Of a stretch of 64,000 bases of DNA, positions 27,175 through 34,574 are shown piece by piece. A program made the position numbers and the translations under genes. The notes under the pieces were generated by a model, which ran no database searches, had not been told where the DNA came from, and saw only the letters and a list, made by a program, of their open reading frames with translations. Every line of letters begins with the position of its first letter. Position 1 is the stretch's first letter. This stretch comes from Amycolatopsis sp. CA-128772 (GTDB lineage: Bacteria; Actinomycetota; Actinomycetes; Mycobacteriales; Pseudonocardiaceae): positions 62,001 to 126,000 of the forward strand of contig NZ_PPHG01000087.1 of the NCBI RefSeq assembly GCF_002904295.1. The letters are read 5' to 3'.

Positions 27175-27239
27175 CGCCCGGAGTCGGCCCCCGACGGCGA
27201 ATGGGCGCGCGGAAACCAAGGCGGTGACGTGGACTTCAT
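27171..27239 (-). CDS. 22-codon leader ORF coupled to the NRPS operon
   Basis: Short ORF beginning MKSTSPPWFPRAH, with a strong GGGGAG ribosome site four bases before its ATG. Its TGA overlaps the ATG of the A-PCP-KS gene (ATGA), which itself lacks a ribosome site. The peptide has no similarity that I recognise (it is far too short for an MbtH protein). The most likely role is to deliver ribosomes to the NRPS start by translational coupling. A regulatory leader is possible. Confidence 0.5.
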   Translation of the reverse strand: MKSTSPPWFPRAHSPSGADSGR

Positions 27240-27588
27240 CTCACTCCCCAGTGCGATATGACGAAGAATCACGCAAGGCTAAGGGGCAAGACAGCATCTG
27301 GGGATACGTAATCCGCAGAGTTCAGCCGAATGACCTATCGAACCTGGACCAGTGGCACCAGTTTCCCACGCCATCCACTGCCGAACCGCGGTCGCCCGCC
27401 ACTGTGGACACTCGGTCGGCTACCGGTTGTCACCCTGCCGGAATTGCCCGTCCTGCCGGTCGGATATTCACCGACCACCGTTTCGGCCGCTTTGTTTCCG
27501 CACTTACGAGGGTGACGGTTCCACGAAATCGATTCAGCCGCGGACCGCGAAATCCACTTCGGACTCGATCGCGTCCCGCGGGCGGCGC
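27240..27588. other. intergenic region upstream of the biosynthetic operon
   Basis: 349 bp with lower GC than its surroundings and no convincing gene. It should hold the main minus-strand promoter of the operon, but no clear -35/-10 pair stands out. A perfect inverted repeat GGTCGG-N7-CCGACC lies at 27458-27476 and could be an operator. A TCCACAGTGG-type palindrome half lies near 27401. Confidence 0.5.
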
Positions 27589-27837
27589 TCAGCCGGCGTT
27601 GGCGAGCAGGCCCGGCCCCGACGGCGCGCTCCGCAGCAGGCACTGGTGGCACGGCATCCCGCGCAGCCCGTCCAGCACCTCGGCGTCGGCGGGGAAGATC
27701 GGCTCGCCGCACAGCGCCGTCAGGTGCTCCGGGACCGGGGCCTCCGGGACGGGGATCAGGTGGCAGACGCGTCTGCTCTCGCCCACGACGCCTCGGCGTA
27801 GCCGCACCAGCGCGAGCATCCCACCGTTCTCACCCAT
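27589..27837 (-). CDS. small Cys-containing hypothetical protein
   Basis: 82 residues. The centre and C-terminus hold TALCGEPI and a MPCHQCLL C-x-x-C pair, so a small zinc-binding fold is plausible. I recall similar short proteins as uncharacterised and common in Amycolatopsis-type genomes. The ATG at 27837 gives a complete protein starting MGENGGMLALVRLRRGVVGE. An internal ATG at 27819 is better placed behind a GGTGAG and could be the true start. It lies between the PucR-type regulator and the NRPS operon on the same strand. No function can be given. Confidence 0.55.
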   Translation of the reverse strand: MGENGGMLALVRLRRGVVGESRRVCHLIPVPEAPVPEHLTALCGEPIFPADAEVLDGLRGMPCHQCLLRSAPSGPGLLANAG

Positions 27838-27922
27838 GTGAGCACGGTAAGCGAAGATCGCCGCGCGGACTTCGTGTCCGGGACCCAACGATCTTGGGCC
27901 CCGGTGGTCCGGGACACCAAAC

Positions 27923-29188
27923 TCACACCGGGGACAGCACCGCCCCGCCCAGCCGCCGGCACAGGGTGAGCGCCAGCTCGACGTCCAGCCGTCCCTCGCC
28001 GAGCCCGCGCGGCAGCAGCTCCTGCGCCTTGCGGACGCGGTACTGCACCGAGTTCTTGTGCATGGTCAGTTCGGCGGCCGACGCGGTGTAGCTGCCGCCG
28101 GAGGCCAGGAAGACCCGCAGCGTCTCGCGCAGCCGGCCGCAGTTCTCGTCGTCGGCGGCCAGCGGCCCGAGCGTGCTCGCGACCCACAGCCGGGCCGCGT
28201 TCAGGTCGCTGCTCAGCAGCGCCACCGTGCCGACCTCCCGGAAGGTCAGCACGCGGTCGCAGTGCTCGCCGGCGGCCAGCGCCAGCGCGTGCACCCGGCG
28301 GGCCTGCTGGTGGGTGTCGCGGAAGCCGCCGACGCCGGTGCCCGGCTCGCCGACGGTGACCCGCACCCCGGGTGCGCCTTCGGCGAGCGCCGCGTCGAGG
28401 TGCTCGCGGCCGACCGACGCGCCCGCGGTGAGCGGCAGCCACACCCAGGCACTGGCCTCGTCCCGGGGCACGAACAGCGGCCGCCCCTGCCCGCGGACGC
28501 GCTCGAACACCGACCCCGCGACCGACTCCAGCAACGACAGCGCGTCGTCGACGAACGCCTCCGGCGCGTGCCAGACGATCATCCCCACGTGCGTCCCGCG
28601 CAGCCGGTAGCCGATCACCGCCTCGGCCGCGTCGACGTCGGGCGGGCCACCGCCGCCGTCGAGCAGGTCCGCGACCTTCGCCGCCCGCGCGGCACTGCGG
28701 TTGAGCAGCCAGCGGTCGCGTTCGTCCTGGTAGACGCCGACGAGCTGGCGGACCACCCGGGTGATGAACTCGTAGGCGACCCGCAGCAGCCGGCGCATCA
28801 TGGCCCCGAGCAGGGCCGCGTCGTCGACCAGCCGGGTGCACTCCTGGAAGCCGAAGTCGAGCATCGCGGCCTGCCCGAGGTCGTAGGCGCGGATCAGGTC
28901 GAACACCGGCGTGCCGCGCTGCGCCAGCCGCCGCGCGTACTCCATCGCCGCGGCCGGTGGCTCGACGGTCGCCGGGTCGATGCCGTGCCGGAAGATCTGC
29001 AGCGCGGTCTCGATGTTCTGGTAGACGCTCGCCGACAGCAGGCTCACCATGCGCTCGTCGTCGTTGACCAGCTGCGGCAGGTCGGCGGCGTACAGCTGGA
29101 CCAGTTCCCCGGTGAGCTCGCCCGCGCGGTCCGCGAGGGTGGCGGCGATCTGCCGGATGCGCTCCGAGACGACTTCTTCGTCCACCAT
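27923..29188 (-). CDS. PucR/CdaR-type helix-turn-helix regulator
   Basis: 421 residues. A long N-terminal all-alpha region (about 1-170) comes before a middle CdaR/GGDEF-like segment. The C-terminal PucR-type helix-turn-helix (about 355-410; SYTASAAELTMHKNSVQYRV is characteristic) completes the protein. Such proteins control metabolic or secondary-metabolite genes, usually in response to small ligands. It lies 29 bp after the hydrolase gene on the same strand, so it may be read with that operon, and is the nearest large regulator upstream of the NRPS operon. Control of the NRPS genes is a guess from position. Confidence 0.85.
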   Translation of the reverse strand: MVDEEVVSERIRQIAATLADRAGELTGELVQLYAADLPQLVNDDERMVSLLSASVYQNIETALQIFRHGIDPATVEPPAAAMEYARRLAQRGTPVFDLIRAYDLGQAAMLDFGFQECTRLVDDAALLGAMMRRLLRVAYEFITRVVRQLVGVYQDERDRWLLNRSAARAAKVADLLDGGGGPPDVDAAEAVIGYRLRGTHVGMIVWHAPEAFVDDALSLLESVAGSVFERVRGQGRPLFVPRDEASAWVWLPLTAGASVGREHLDAALAEGAPGVRVTVGEPGTGVGGFRDTHQQARRVHALALAAGEHCDRVLTFREVGTVALLSSDLNAARLWVASTLGPLAADDENCGRLRETLRVFLASGGSYTASAAELTMHKNSVQYRVRKAQELLPRGLGEGRLDVELALTLCRRLGGAVLSPV

Positions 29189-29217
29189 GGAGCCACCTTA
29201 GGGGGTGCTGCCTCAAG

Positions 29218-29880
29218 CTAGCCGAGGAAGTCGTCGATCATGTCGAATGTCGCATCCGGAGCCTGCAGCGCCGGCTGGTGCCCGGCGCCCGGGACCAGCG
29301 CGAACCGCGCGTCGGCGTACGCGGCCGCGTACGCCTTGCCGAACGCCGGCGGGACGACGGTGTCGTCCTCGCCCCAGATCAGCAGCGCCGGGGTCCGGAC
29401 CCGGGCCAGCCGGCGCAGCAGCTTCGGATCGGCCAGGCCCTCCCCGGTGTAGGCGAGCATCGCGGCCAGATCGGCCGGATCCGGTCCCGGGGCGCCGGGC
29501 GGCGGCTGTGGCAGCCGCACCGGGTGGCCCTCGATCTCCGGGCCGATGGCGTCGAGCAGCACGAGCTTGCCGAGGCGCCGCCCGCGATCCCGGACCGCCA
29601 GCTCCGCCGCCACCCAGCCGCCGAAGGAGCTGCCCACCACCACGACGTCCGCGAGGTCTTCGTCGTCGAGGAGGTCGAGGTAGGCCAGCGCGAGGTCGTC
29701 GACGCCGGTGCACCAGTCCGGACGCGGCGTGCCGGACCAGCCCGGGTGCGTCGGCGCCAGCACGCGGGCTCGGGGCGCGAAGTGCTCGACGACCGGGAGG
29801 ACGCTGCGGGGGCCGGCGCCGCCGTGCAGGACCAGCACGGCGGGGTCACCGGTGCCGGTGTCGAGGAGGTCGAAGGGCAC
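29218..29880 (-). CDS. alpha/beta hydrolase
   Basis: 220 residues, a compact alpha/beta-hydrolase. The oxyanion loop is LHGGAGPRS, the nucleophile elbow is VGSSFGG (Ser at about 103), the acid lies in WGEDDTVVP and the catalytic His in GAGHQPALQ. Substrate unknown. It is the last gene of a TetR / monooxygenase / hydrolase set, 14 bp after the monooxygenase, so it may act on the oxygenated product of that enzyme. Confidence 0.85.
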   Translation of the reverse strand: MPFDLLDTGTGDPAVLVLHGGAGPRSVLPVVEHFAPRARVLAPTHPGWSGTPRPDWCTGVDDLALAYLDLLDDEDLADVVVVGSSFGGWVAAELAVRDRGRRLGKLVLLDAIGPEIEGHPVRLPQPPPGAPGPDPADLAAMLAYTGEGLADPKLLRRLARVRTPALLIWGEDDTVVPPAFGKAYAAAYADARFALVPGAGHQPALQAPDATFDMIDDFLG

Positions 29881-29894
29881 GGGATGTCCTTTCG

Positions 29895-30992
29895 TCAGTG
29901 CCCGGCGGCGAACCGCAGCATCTGTTCGGCCATCGCGGCGGGTGCGCCGGCGGCGAAGGAGGCTTCGAGGTTGTCCGCGGAACTCCGGGCGGCTTCTTCC
30001 GCGCGGGGGAACATGGCTGTTTCGTAGGCCGCGAGAGCGTTTTCGACGTCGTCGTGGCCGGCCAGCGCGAGGGCGAGCTCGGCGGCGTCGAGCATGGCGA
30101 GGTTCGCGCCCTCACCGGCGAAGGGCGACATGACGTGTGCGGCGTCGCCCAGGAGTGTCACACCCGGGACCCGCGCCCAGCGGTGCCCGACCGGCAGGGC
30201 GTGGATCGGCCGCGGGATCAGGGCGCTGTCGCTTTCCGCGACGAGCGCCCGCAGCCGGGGGTCGAAGTCCGCGAAGACCTCGAGCAGCCGGCTGCGGTCG
30301 GCGAGGCCGGCGGGGTCCGGCGTCCCGACGGCGGCGTACACCCGGATCCACCCGCCGCCGGTGCGCTGGGCGATCAGTCCCCGGCCTTCGGCGAGCGCGA
30401 ACATCGAGCCGGCACCGACCAGCGCCGCCGGCCCGCGATGGCGTTCGTCCACATCGGACAGTTTGGTTTCCGCGAAGGCCATCCCGGAGTAGGCCGGCTC
30501 GGCCGGGGAAAGCAGCGGCCGGACCTTCGACCAGGCGCCGTCCGCGCCGACCACCAGGTCCGCCTCGACGACGTCGCCGCCGGCCAGGGTGAGCTTCCCC
30601 GGCGCCACCGCGGTCACCTTCGCGCCCCACCGCACGACACCGCCGGGCAGGGCGTCGACGAGGATCCGCTTCAGGACACCGCGGTCGATCTCGGGCCGGG
30701 TGCCCCCGCTCGCGTCGGCCGTCTCCTCGAAGCGGACCACGCCGTGGCGGTCGAGGATGCGCAGGGCTTCACCCTCTTCGCGGGCGGCGGCGCGGAATTC
30801 GCCGAGCAGCCCGGCTTCGGCCAGCGCGCGCTGGCCGGACTCCTCGTGCAGGTCCAGCGTGCCGCCCTGGTCACGGGCGGCCGGCGTCGGGTCGAGCTCG
30901 TAGACCGCCGACGGGATCCCGCGCGTGTGCAGGACCCGGGCCAGCGTCAGGCCGCCGAGGCCGCCGCCGACGATCGCCACGGACGGGGTCAT
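29895..30992 (-). CDS. TetX-like FAD-dependent monooxygenase
   Basis: 365 residues. Class A flavoprotein hydroxylase: GxGxxG dinucleotide site at the N-terminus (VAIVGGGLGGLTLA), the GGTLDLHEESGQRAL segment typical of the TetX subgroup, and the second FAD motif LLGDAAHVMSPFAGEGANLA near residue 290. TetX enzymes hydroxylate tetracyclines, but relatives have many aromatic substrates, so drug inactivation is only one option. The ATG overlaps the TGA of the TetR gene (ATGA), and the operon is headed by that repressor with three operators. This suggests induction by the substrate. Confidence 0.87.
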   Translation of the reverse strand: MTPSVAIVGGGLGGLTLARVLHTRGIPSAVYELDPTPAARDQGGTLDLHEESGQRALAEAGLLGEFRAAAREEGEALRILDRHGVVRFEETADASGGTRPEIDRGVLKRILVDALPGGVVRWGAKVTAVAPGKLTLAGGDVVEADLVVGADGAWSKVRPLLSPAEPAYSGMAFAETKLSDVDERHRGPAALVGAGSMFALAEGRGLIAQRTGGGWIRVYAAVGTPDPAGLADRSRLLEVFADFDPRLRALVAESDSALIPRPIHALPVGHRWARVPGVTLLGDAAHVMSPFAGEGANLAMLDAAELALALAGHDDVENALAAYETAMFPRAEEAARSSADNLEASFAAGAPAAMAEQMLRFAAGH

Positions 30993-31678
30993 CGGGACTC
31001 CCCGGGTTCCGGGCGCGGGGTCGCGAGCGCGCCGTTGAGCAGCGCGTCGAACGCCCACCGCGCGCGGGCCGGGCCGGGGCCGGACACCAGGTCGGTGGCC
31101 AGGGCCGCGATGTGCGGGTGGGTGCGCGGGGACACCGTCGCCACCGACTCGACCATGACCTCGTGCTCGCGGGCGGCTCCGGGCTTCTCCCGGCGGGTGC
31201 CGTGCTCGACGGCCGTGGCGGTGGCCGTCAGCAGGAGCACGTCGACCGCCCACGCGGCCTGGCCGGGGGCCATGCCGCCCTCGTCGAGCAGCGCCAGCAC
31301 CGCCTCGACGAGCGCCAGGTAGTGCCGGCCGCTCAACCGGGTCACCAGCGCGACCCTGGCCAGGCTCGGGTGCGCGAAGAGCACCGCTCGATAGGAGTCC
31401 AGCACCGCCCAGAGACGTTCGCGCCAGTCACCGGCGCCGGTCAGGTCCACCTCGGCGAGCAGCTCGTCGAGTACCGCCGCGTGCAATTCCTCGGTGTCCT
31501 TGACGTAGACGTAGAGCGAGGCCGCGCCGGTGTCGAGCGCACTGGCGAGCCGGCGCATGGTGACGCGCTCCACGCCTTCGGCGCGCAGCACCGCGACGGC
31601 GGCCGCCACGATCCCCCCGCGCGTCAACGCCGGTTTCGCCGGGCGCTCCCGGCGGTTGTAAGTGCTTCCCGAAGCCAT
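30989..31678 (-). CDS. TetR-family repressor of the monooxygenase operon
   Basis: 229 residues. N-terminal helix-turn-helix (about 18-65; MRRLASALDTGAASLYVYVKDTEEL) and a TetR_C-type ligand domain. It heads an operon with the TetX-like monooxygenase and the hydrolase, so it probably represses itself and them. Three operator-like palindromes spaced by 15 bp lie 14-55 bp upstream of its start codon. Confidence 0.9.
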   Translation of the reverse strand: MASGSTYNRRERPAKPALTRGGIVAAAVAVLRAEGVERVTMRRLASALDTGAASLYVYVKDTEELHAAVLDELLAEVDLTGAGDWRERLWAVLDSYRAVLFAHPSLARVALVTRLSGRHYLALVEAVLALLDEGGMAPGQAAWAVDVLLLTATATAVEHGTRREKPGAAREHEVMVESVATVSPRTHPHIAALATDLVSGPGPARARWAFDALLNGALATPRPEPGESR

Positions 31679-31691
31679 GGCCTCAGTGTAG

Positions 31692-31733
31692 CGAACATGT
31701 TCGTCACGAGCACGTTCGGGTCGAACATGTTCG
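31692..31733. promoter_or_regulatory. three operator copies with 15 bp spacing upstream of TetR gene
   Basis: Perfect 12 bp palindrome CGAACATGTTCG at 31692-31703 and again at 31722-31733, with an imperfect copy CGAGCACGTTCG at 31707-31718 midway. The exact 15 bp period means a continuous array of about one and a half helical turns per site. It lies just upstream of the TetR start and probably covers the promoter. Confidence 0.75.
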
Positions 31734-31876
31734 TGCGACGTTCATCACGGCGGGATAACGCACCATTCGGGCGCACCGAATACGGCAATCGGATCCACGA
31801 TTTTGTTAAGTTCGGGCGTTAAGTTGCGACGTCGAAAGGCTCGAAACAATCTCGAAAGAGTGGACCGCTTTCCCGT

Positions 31877-31892
31877 ACTGGTCTGGACCACA
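31877..31892. promoter_or_regulatory. DasR-like (dre) site
   Basis: ACTGGTCTGGACCACA differs in two positions from the 16 bp dre consensus as I remember it (ACTGGTCTAGACCACT), which is bound by DasR, the GlcNAc-responsive GntR regulator. It sits in the 426 bp gap between the TetR and DoxX genes. Apart from regulatory sites I see no gene in that gap. Confidence 0.45.
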
Positions 31893-31999
31893 AGGTCAAG
31901 ATCACCCAAACGGCGGCTTTCCCTTGCACGACAACAACGCTGAGCCACCGTCCACGGCGGCTCGCAATTTTCGAAAGCGCCTTACCCGACGCCCGGCTC

Positions 32000-32028
32000 T
32001 TGTGGCAACTCCCCACGGGCGGTATATC
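32000..32028 (+). promoter_or_regulatory. sigma-70 type promoter of the DoxX gene
   Basis: TTGTGG (-35), a 17 bp spacer and TATATC (-10), about 75 bp upstream of the DoxX start codon. This is unusually close to consensus for this high-GC DNA. Confidence 0.55.
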
Positions 32029-32104
32029 TGAGAGCCGAAATTCGCAGCGGCCGGTCGCGCCACCGGCCGGTTCGATGCCGCCCGCTCCCGTCCCCGGAGG
32101 CACC

Positions 32105-32530
32105 ATGCACCGCCTTGAACCGGCCCGCGAACACGTCATCGGGCTCTACCGGATCGTCATCGGCTTCCTCTTCACCTGCCACGGCCTCAAGACGCTGTTC
32201 GGCCTCTTCGGCGCGAAGAGCACCACCGCCGTCACCGCCTGGCCGGGCGGCTGGGCCGCGCTCATCCAGCTGGTCTGCGGCACGCTGATCTGCGTCGGCC
32301 TCGCCACCCGGGCCGCCGCCGTGATCGGCTCCGGCTCGATGGCCTTCGCCTACTTCACCGTGCACCTGCCGCAGGGGCTCCTGCCGATCCAGAACGGCGG
32401 CGAAGCGGCCACCCTGTTCTGCTGGGGCCTGCTGCTGGTCGCGTTCGTCGGCCCCGGCCGGTTCGCGCTCGGCAACATCCCCGTCCTGCAGCGGTCTTCG
32501 GAGCCCGCGCGGGCCCGGGCGACGGTCTAA
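32105..32530 (+). CDS. DoxX-family membrane protein
   Basis: 141 residues with about four membrane segments (near residues 12-32, 48-66, 70-88 and 103-122) and the early GLYRIVIGFLFTCHGLKTLFG segment typical of DoxX proteins. These small integral membrane proteins have been linked to thiol and redox stress, but the molecular role is unclear. The ATG at 32105 is chosen for its GGAGG seven bases upstream. Its stop overlaps the convergent VOC gene stop by three bases. Confidence 0.85.
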   Translation: MHRLEPAREHVIGLYRIVIGFLFTCHGLKTLFGLFGAKSTTAVTAWPGGWAALIQLVCGTLICVGLATRAAAVIGSGSMAFAYFTVHLPQGLLPIQNGGEAATLFCWGLLLVAFVGPGRFALGNIPVLQRSSEPARARATV

Positions 32531-33045
32531 GAGGTACGCGAGATCCCGACGCCGCTGCGCGCGTCGGGACCGTACTTCACCAGCTCCGCCGCGAGGTCCA
32601 GCCGGCCGATCGACGCGCTCTTCGCCCGGTCCTCGTCGGTCAGCAGCTCGCGGGGGATGATCCAGACGACCTCGAACTCGATGCCGCTGGGGTCCTTCGC
32701 GTACAACGACTTCGTGGTGCCGTGGTCGGACGAGCCGACGAGCGCGCCGGCCTCGGTGAGCCGGGCGGCGAGCCGCTCGAGGTCGCCAAGGGTGTCGACC
32801 TCCCACGCGAGGTGGTACAGCCCCACCGACGTCCGCCCGGCGCCCGAATCCGCGGCGTCGGGGCCGATCTCGAAGAGACCGAGGTCGTGGTCGTTGGCCG
32901 AGCCGGGCGCCCGCAGGAAGGCCGCGCCGCGGTGGAGATCACCGCCGTCGATGTAGCCGAAGCCCAGCACGTCCCGGTAGAACGCGACGCTTTCGGCCAG
33001 GCTCCGGACGTACAGCACGGCGTGGTTCAGGCGGAAGATCGACAT
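32527..33045 (-). CDS. VOC-family (glyoxalase/extradiol dioxygenase-like) protein
   Basis: 172 residues. Two beta-alpha-beta-beta-beta repeats of the vicinal oxygen chelate fold: LNHAVLYVRSLAESVAFYRDVLGF first, then LYHLAWEV and DPSGIEFEVVW. The metal ligands H8, a central His in YHLAWEV and the Glu of IEFEVVW are all present, so it is likely a metal-dependent dioxygenase, lyase or resistance-type binding protein. Substrate unknown. The ATG has GGAG upstream. It lies 75 bp after a TetR gene on the same strand, with a palindrome in between. Confidence 0.85.
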   Translation of the reverse strand: MSIFRLNHAVLYVRSLAESVAFYRDVLGFGYIDGGDLHRGAAFLRAPGSANDHDLGLFEIGPDAADSGAGRTSVGLYHLAWEVDTLGDLERLAARLTEAGALVGSSDHGTTKSLYAKDPSGIEFEVVWIIPRELLTDEDRAKSASIGRLDLAAELVKYGPDARSGVGISRTS

Positions 33046-33078
33046 CGAGGCTCCACAGTCGGCGCGGCGCGCAAATCG

Positions 33079-33092
33079 GTTGAAGTTTCAAC
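33079..33092. promoter_or_regulatory. palindromic operator upstream of VOC gene
   Basis: Perfect inverted repeat GTTGAA-GT-TTCAAC, 34 bp upstream of the VOC start codon. The shape fits a MarR-, HxlR- or TetR-type dimer site. The adjacent TetR regulator is the simplest candidate binder. Confidence 0.5.
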
Positions 33093-33120
33093 TTAAGGCT
33101 AGGCGCGAACCCCGGACCGG

Positions 33121-33735
33121 TCAAGCGACCAGCGACGCCACCCACAGCCGGCCGAGCCAGGCCGCGTACCGCTCGTCGGACCACGAGCGCTCCTCGACGA
33201 GCCGGTGCCACAGGGTCCCGTCCGTCGTCGGCCACAGCACGTCCCGGCACTCCCCCTCGGCGACCGCGAGCTGCCCGGTGGCCACGGCCGCGCGGGCGTG
33301 CTCCCCCATGGTCTCCAGCCGCTGCCGGTCGATCTCGGCGAGCATCGCCGCCGCCGCGGGATCGCTCGCCGCGGCCCCGCGCACGGCGAGGTGCAGCGGC
33401 GCGGTCCGCCGCATGATCGCGGTGTTGACGACCGCCGGCCCGGCGAGCCGGGTCCGCAGATCGGGCTCGGCGAACAGGGCCCGCGGCTCCGGCCGCTCGA
33501 GCACCGGCACGTCCCGGTCGTCCCCGCCGACGGCGACGTCCCACGCGCGGTACAGCAGCGCCGGCTTGTTCTTGAAGGCTGCGTAGACCGTCTCGGGCGC
33601 GACTCCGGCCTCGGCGGCGATGTCCGCGATGGTCGTCCGGCCGTGACCGTGCGTGACGAACAGGCCGTGCGCGGCGCCCAGGATCCGCCGCCGGTTCTCT
33701 TCGCCTGCTCCTGGCGCCGGCTCGAGCCGGGCCAT
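33121..33735 (-). CDS. TetR-family regulator
   Basis: About 204 residues from the ATG at 33735. Helix-turn-helix near residues 25-60 (TTIADIAAEAGVAPETVYAAFKNKPALLY), then a divergent ligand domain. It lies upstream of the VOC gene on the same strand, so VOC regulation is plausible. A longer start at 33765 exists, but the conserved domain does not need it. Its 5' end meets a truncated NTF2-like fragment on the other strand, suggesting that a rearrangement joined the two. Confidence 0.85.
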   Translation of the reverse strand: MARLEPAPGAGEENRRRILGAAHGLFVTHGHGRTTIADIAAEAGVAPETVYAAFKNKPALLYRAWDVAVGGDDRDVPVLERPEPRALFAEPDLRTRLAGPAVVNTAIMRRTAPLHLAVRGAAASDPAAAAMLAEIDRQRLETMGEHARAAVATGQLAVAEGECRDVLWPTTDGTLWHRLVEERSWSDERYAAWLGRLWVASLVA

Positions 33736-34150
33736 CCACGACGGCGACCCGGAACCCCGCATCACCCTGTGGTCGAAGGCGGACCCGGTGAGCCTGTTCG
33801 GCGCCTGGCTGCCGGCCCGGACCGGCTGGACGGACGTCGGTGCCGCCTTCCACCGCGTCGCCGCCCAGTTCCGCGGCTGCCGGGACTACCGCCTCGAGGT
33901 CGTCGCCGCCGGCGACCTCGCCTACACCATCGGCTTCGAGCACAACCCGGTGTCGGTCAACGGCCGGGAGACGACGTACACCCTGCGCGCCACGCACGTG
34001 TACCGCCGCGAAGACGGCGAACGGAAGACCGGCCACCGCCACGCCGACCGGCACCCGGACGAACCGGCGCCGGAGACCCACTCCCGTCCCCGAAGCCAAG
34101 TCCCGGGGCACCACCGCATCAAGCAGCCGCCCTGCCGGCCTTCGCAGTAG
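33731..34150 (+). pseudogene. truncated NTF2/SnoaL-like protein remnant
   Basis: The reading frame encodes DGDPEPRITLWSK, SLFGAWLPARTGW, LEVVAAGDLAYTIGFEHNP and THVYRREDGERKTGHRHAD. This is the middle and end of an NTF2-like (SnoaL/DUF4440-type) domain. There is no start codon with a ribosome site, and the expected N-terminal helix is missing where the frame runs into the start of the opposite TetR gene. The end degenerates after HRHAD into low-complexity sequence. Best read as a relic. Confidence 0.6.
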
Positions 34151-34175
34151 GTGGTCTCAGCGCCGCGCACAGAAG

Positions 34176-34330
34176 CTTGTGGTCGTGGTCGACCAGCCGG
34201 GCACGACCGGTGCGGTGCCGGTCGCGGCTGCGCGTCGCCGGACGGCAGGTGGCTACCTGCCCGGGCCTGGCCATGCGCCGCATCGCCGACATCGACCCCG
34301 GCCTCGCCAAGGCCGGGCGTCACGCGGCCA
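34176..34330 (+). mobile_element. IS110-family transposase remnant
   Basis: Two pieces in different frames give LVVVVDQPGTTGAVPVA and then GRQVATCPGLAMRRIADIDPG. These match in order the conserved VVDQPxxxGALPVA ... YLPGLxMRRIADLxPG block of IS110-type (DEDD) transposases, with a frameshift at about 34233. Only this internal fragment is left, with no ends and no complete gene, so the element is dead. Confidence 0.6.
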
Positions 34331-34337
34331 CCAGGCC

Positions 34338-34490
34338 GCACCGGCGGGCGTCACCCGCGGCGCGCTGTGCCACCACTACGCCGGCAAGCAGGGCCTGTTC
34401 CGCGCGGTGGCGGAGGGACTGGAGCGCGAGCTGACCGAGGAGTACGCACTCGGGCCGCTCGTCGGGAGCGGGCGCGCGAGGACGGGGTGA
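34338..34490 (+). pseudogene. TetR-family fragment
   Basis: The frame encodes AGVTRGALCHHYAGKQGLFRAVAEGLERELTE. This is the second half of a TetR helix-turn-helix plus helix 4, with no start and a stop at about 34490, where 100 or more further residues would be expected. It follows the IS110 remnant directly. It is a broken gene. Confidence 0.65.
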
Positions 34491-34574
34491 TCGCCGCGAT
34501 GCCGGTGCGGGCGCAGTGCCGGCCGGCGACTGGGGAGCCTGCTGCGGATTCAGGAACTCATTCGAACCGATCTC

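Noticed and set aside
27340-27365. Dre-like sequence (ACTGGTCCAGG on the minus strand) in the NRPS promoter region
   Set aside because: Only about half of the palindrome matches the DasR consensus, so it is too weak to report as a site.
31692-31733. CGAACATGTTCG sites as LexA (SOS) boxes
   Set aside because: The actinobacterial SOS box needs CGAAC-N4-GTTCG. Here the spacer is two bases, and the sites sit in front of a TetR gene.
31745-31948. 67-codon minus-strand frame upstream of the TetR gene
   Set aside because: No ribosome site, no recognisable sequence, and it overlaps the dre-like site. Treated as non-coding.
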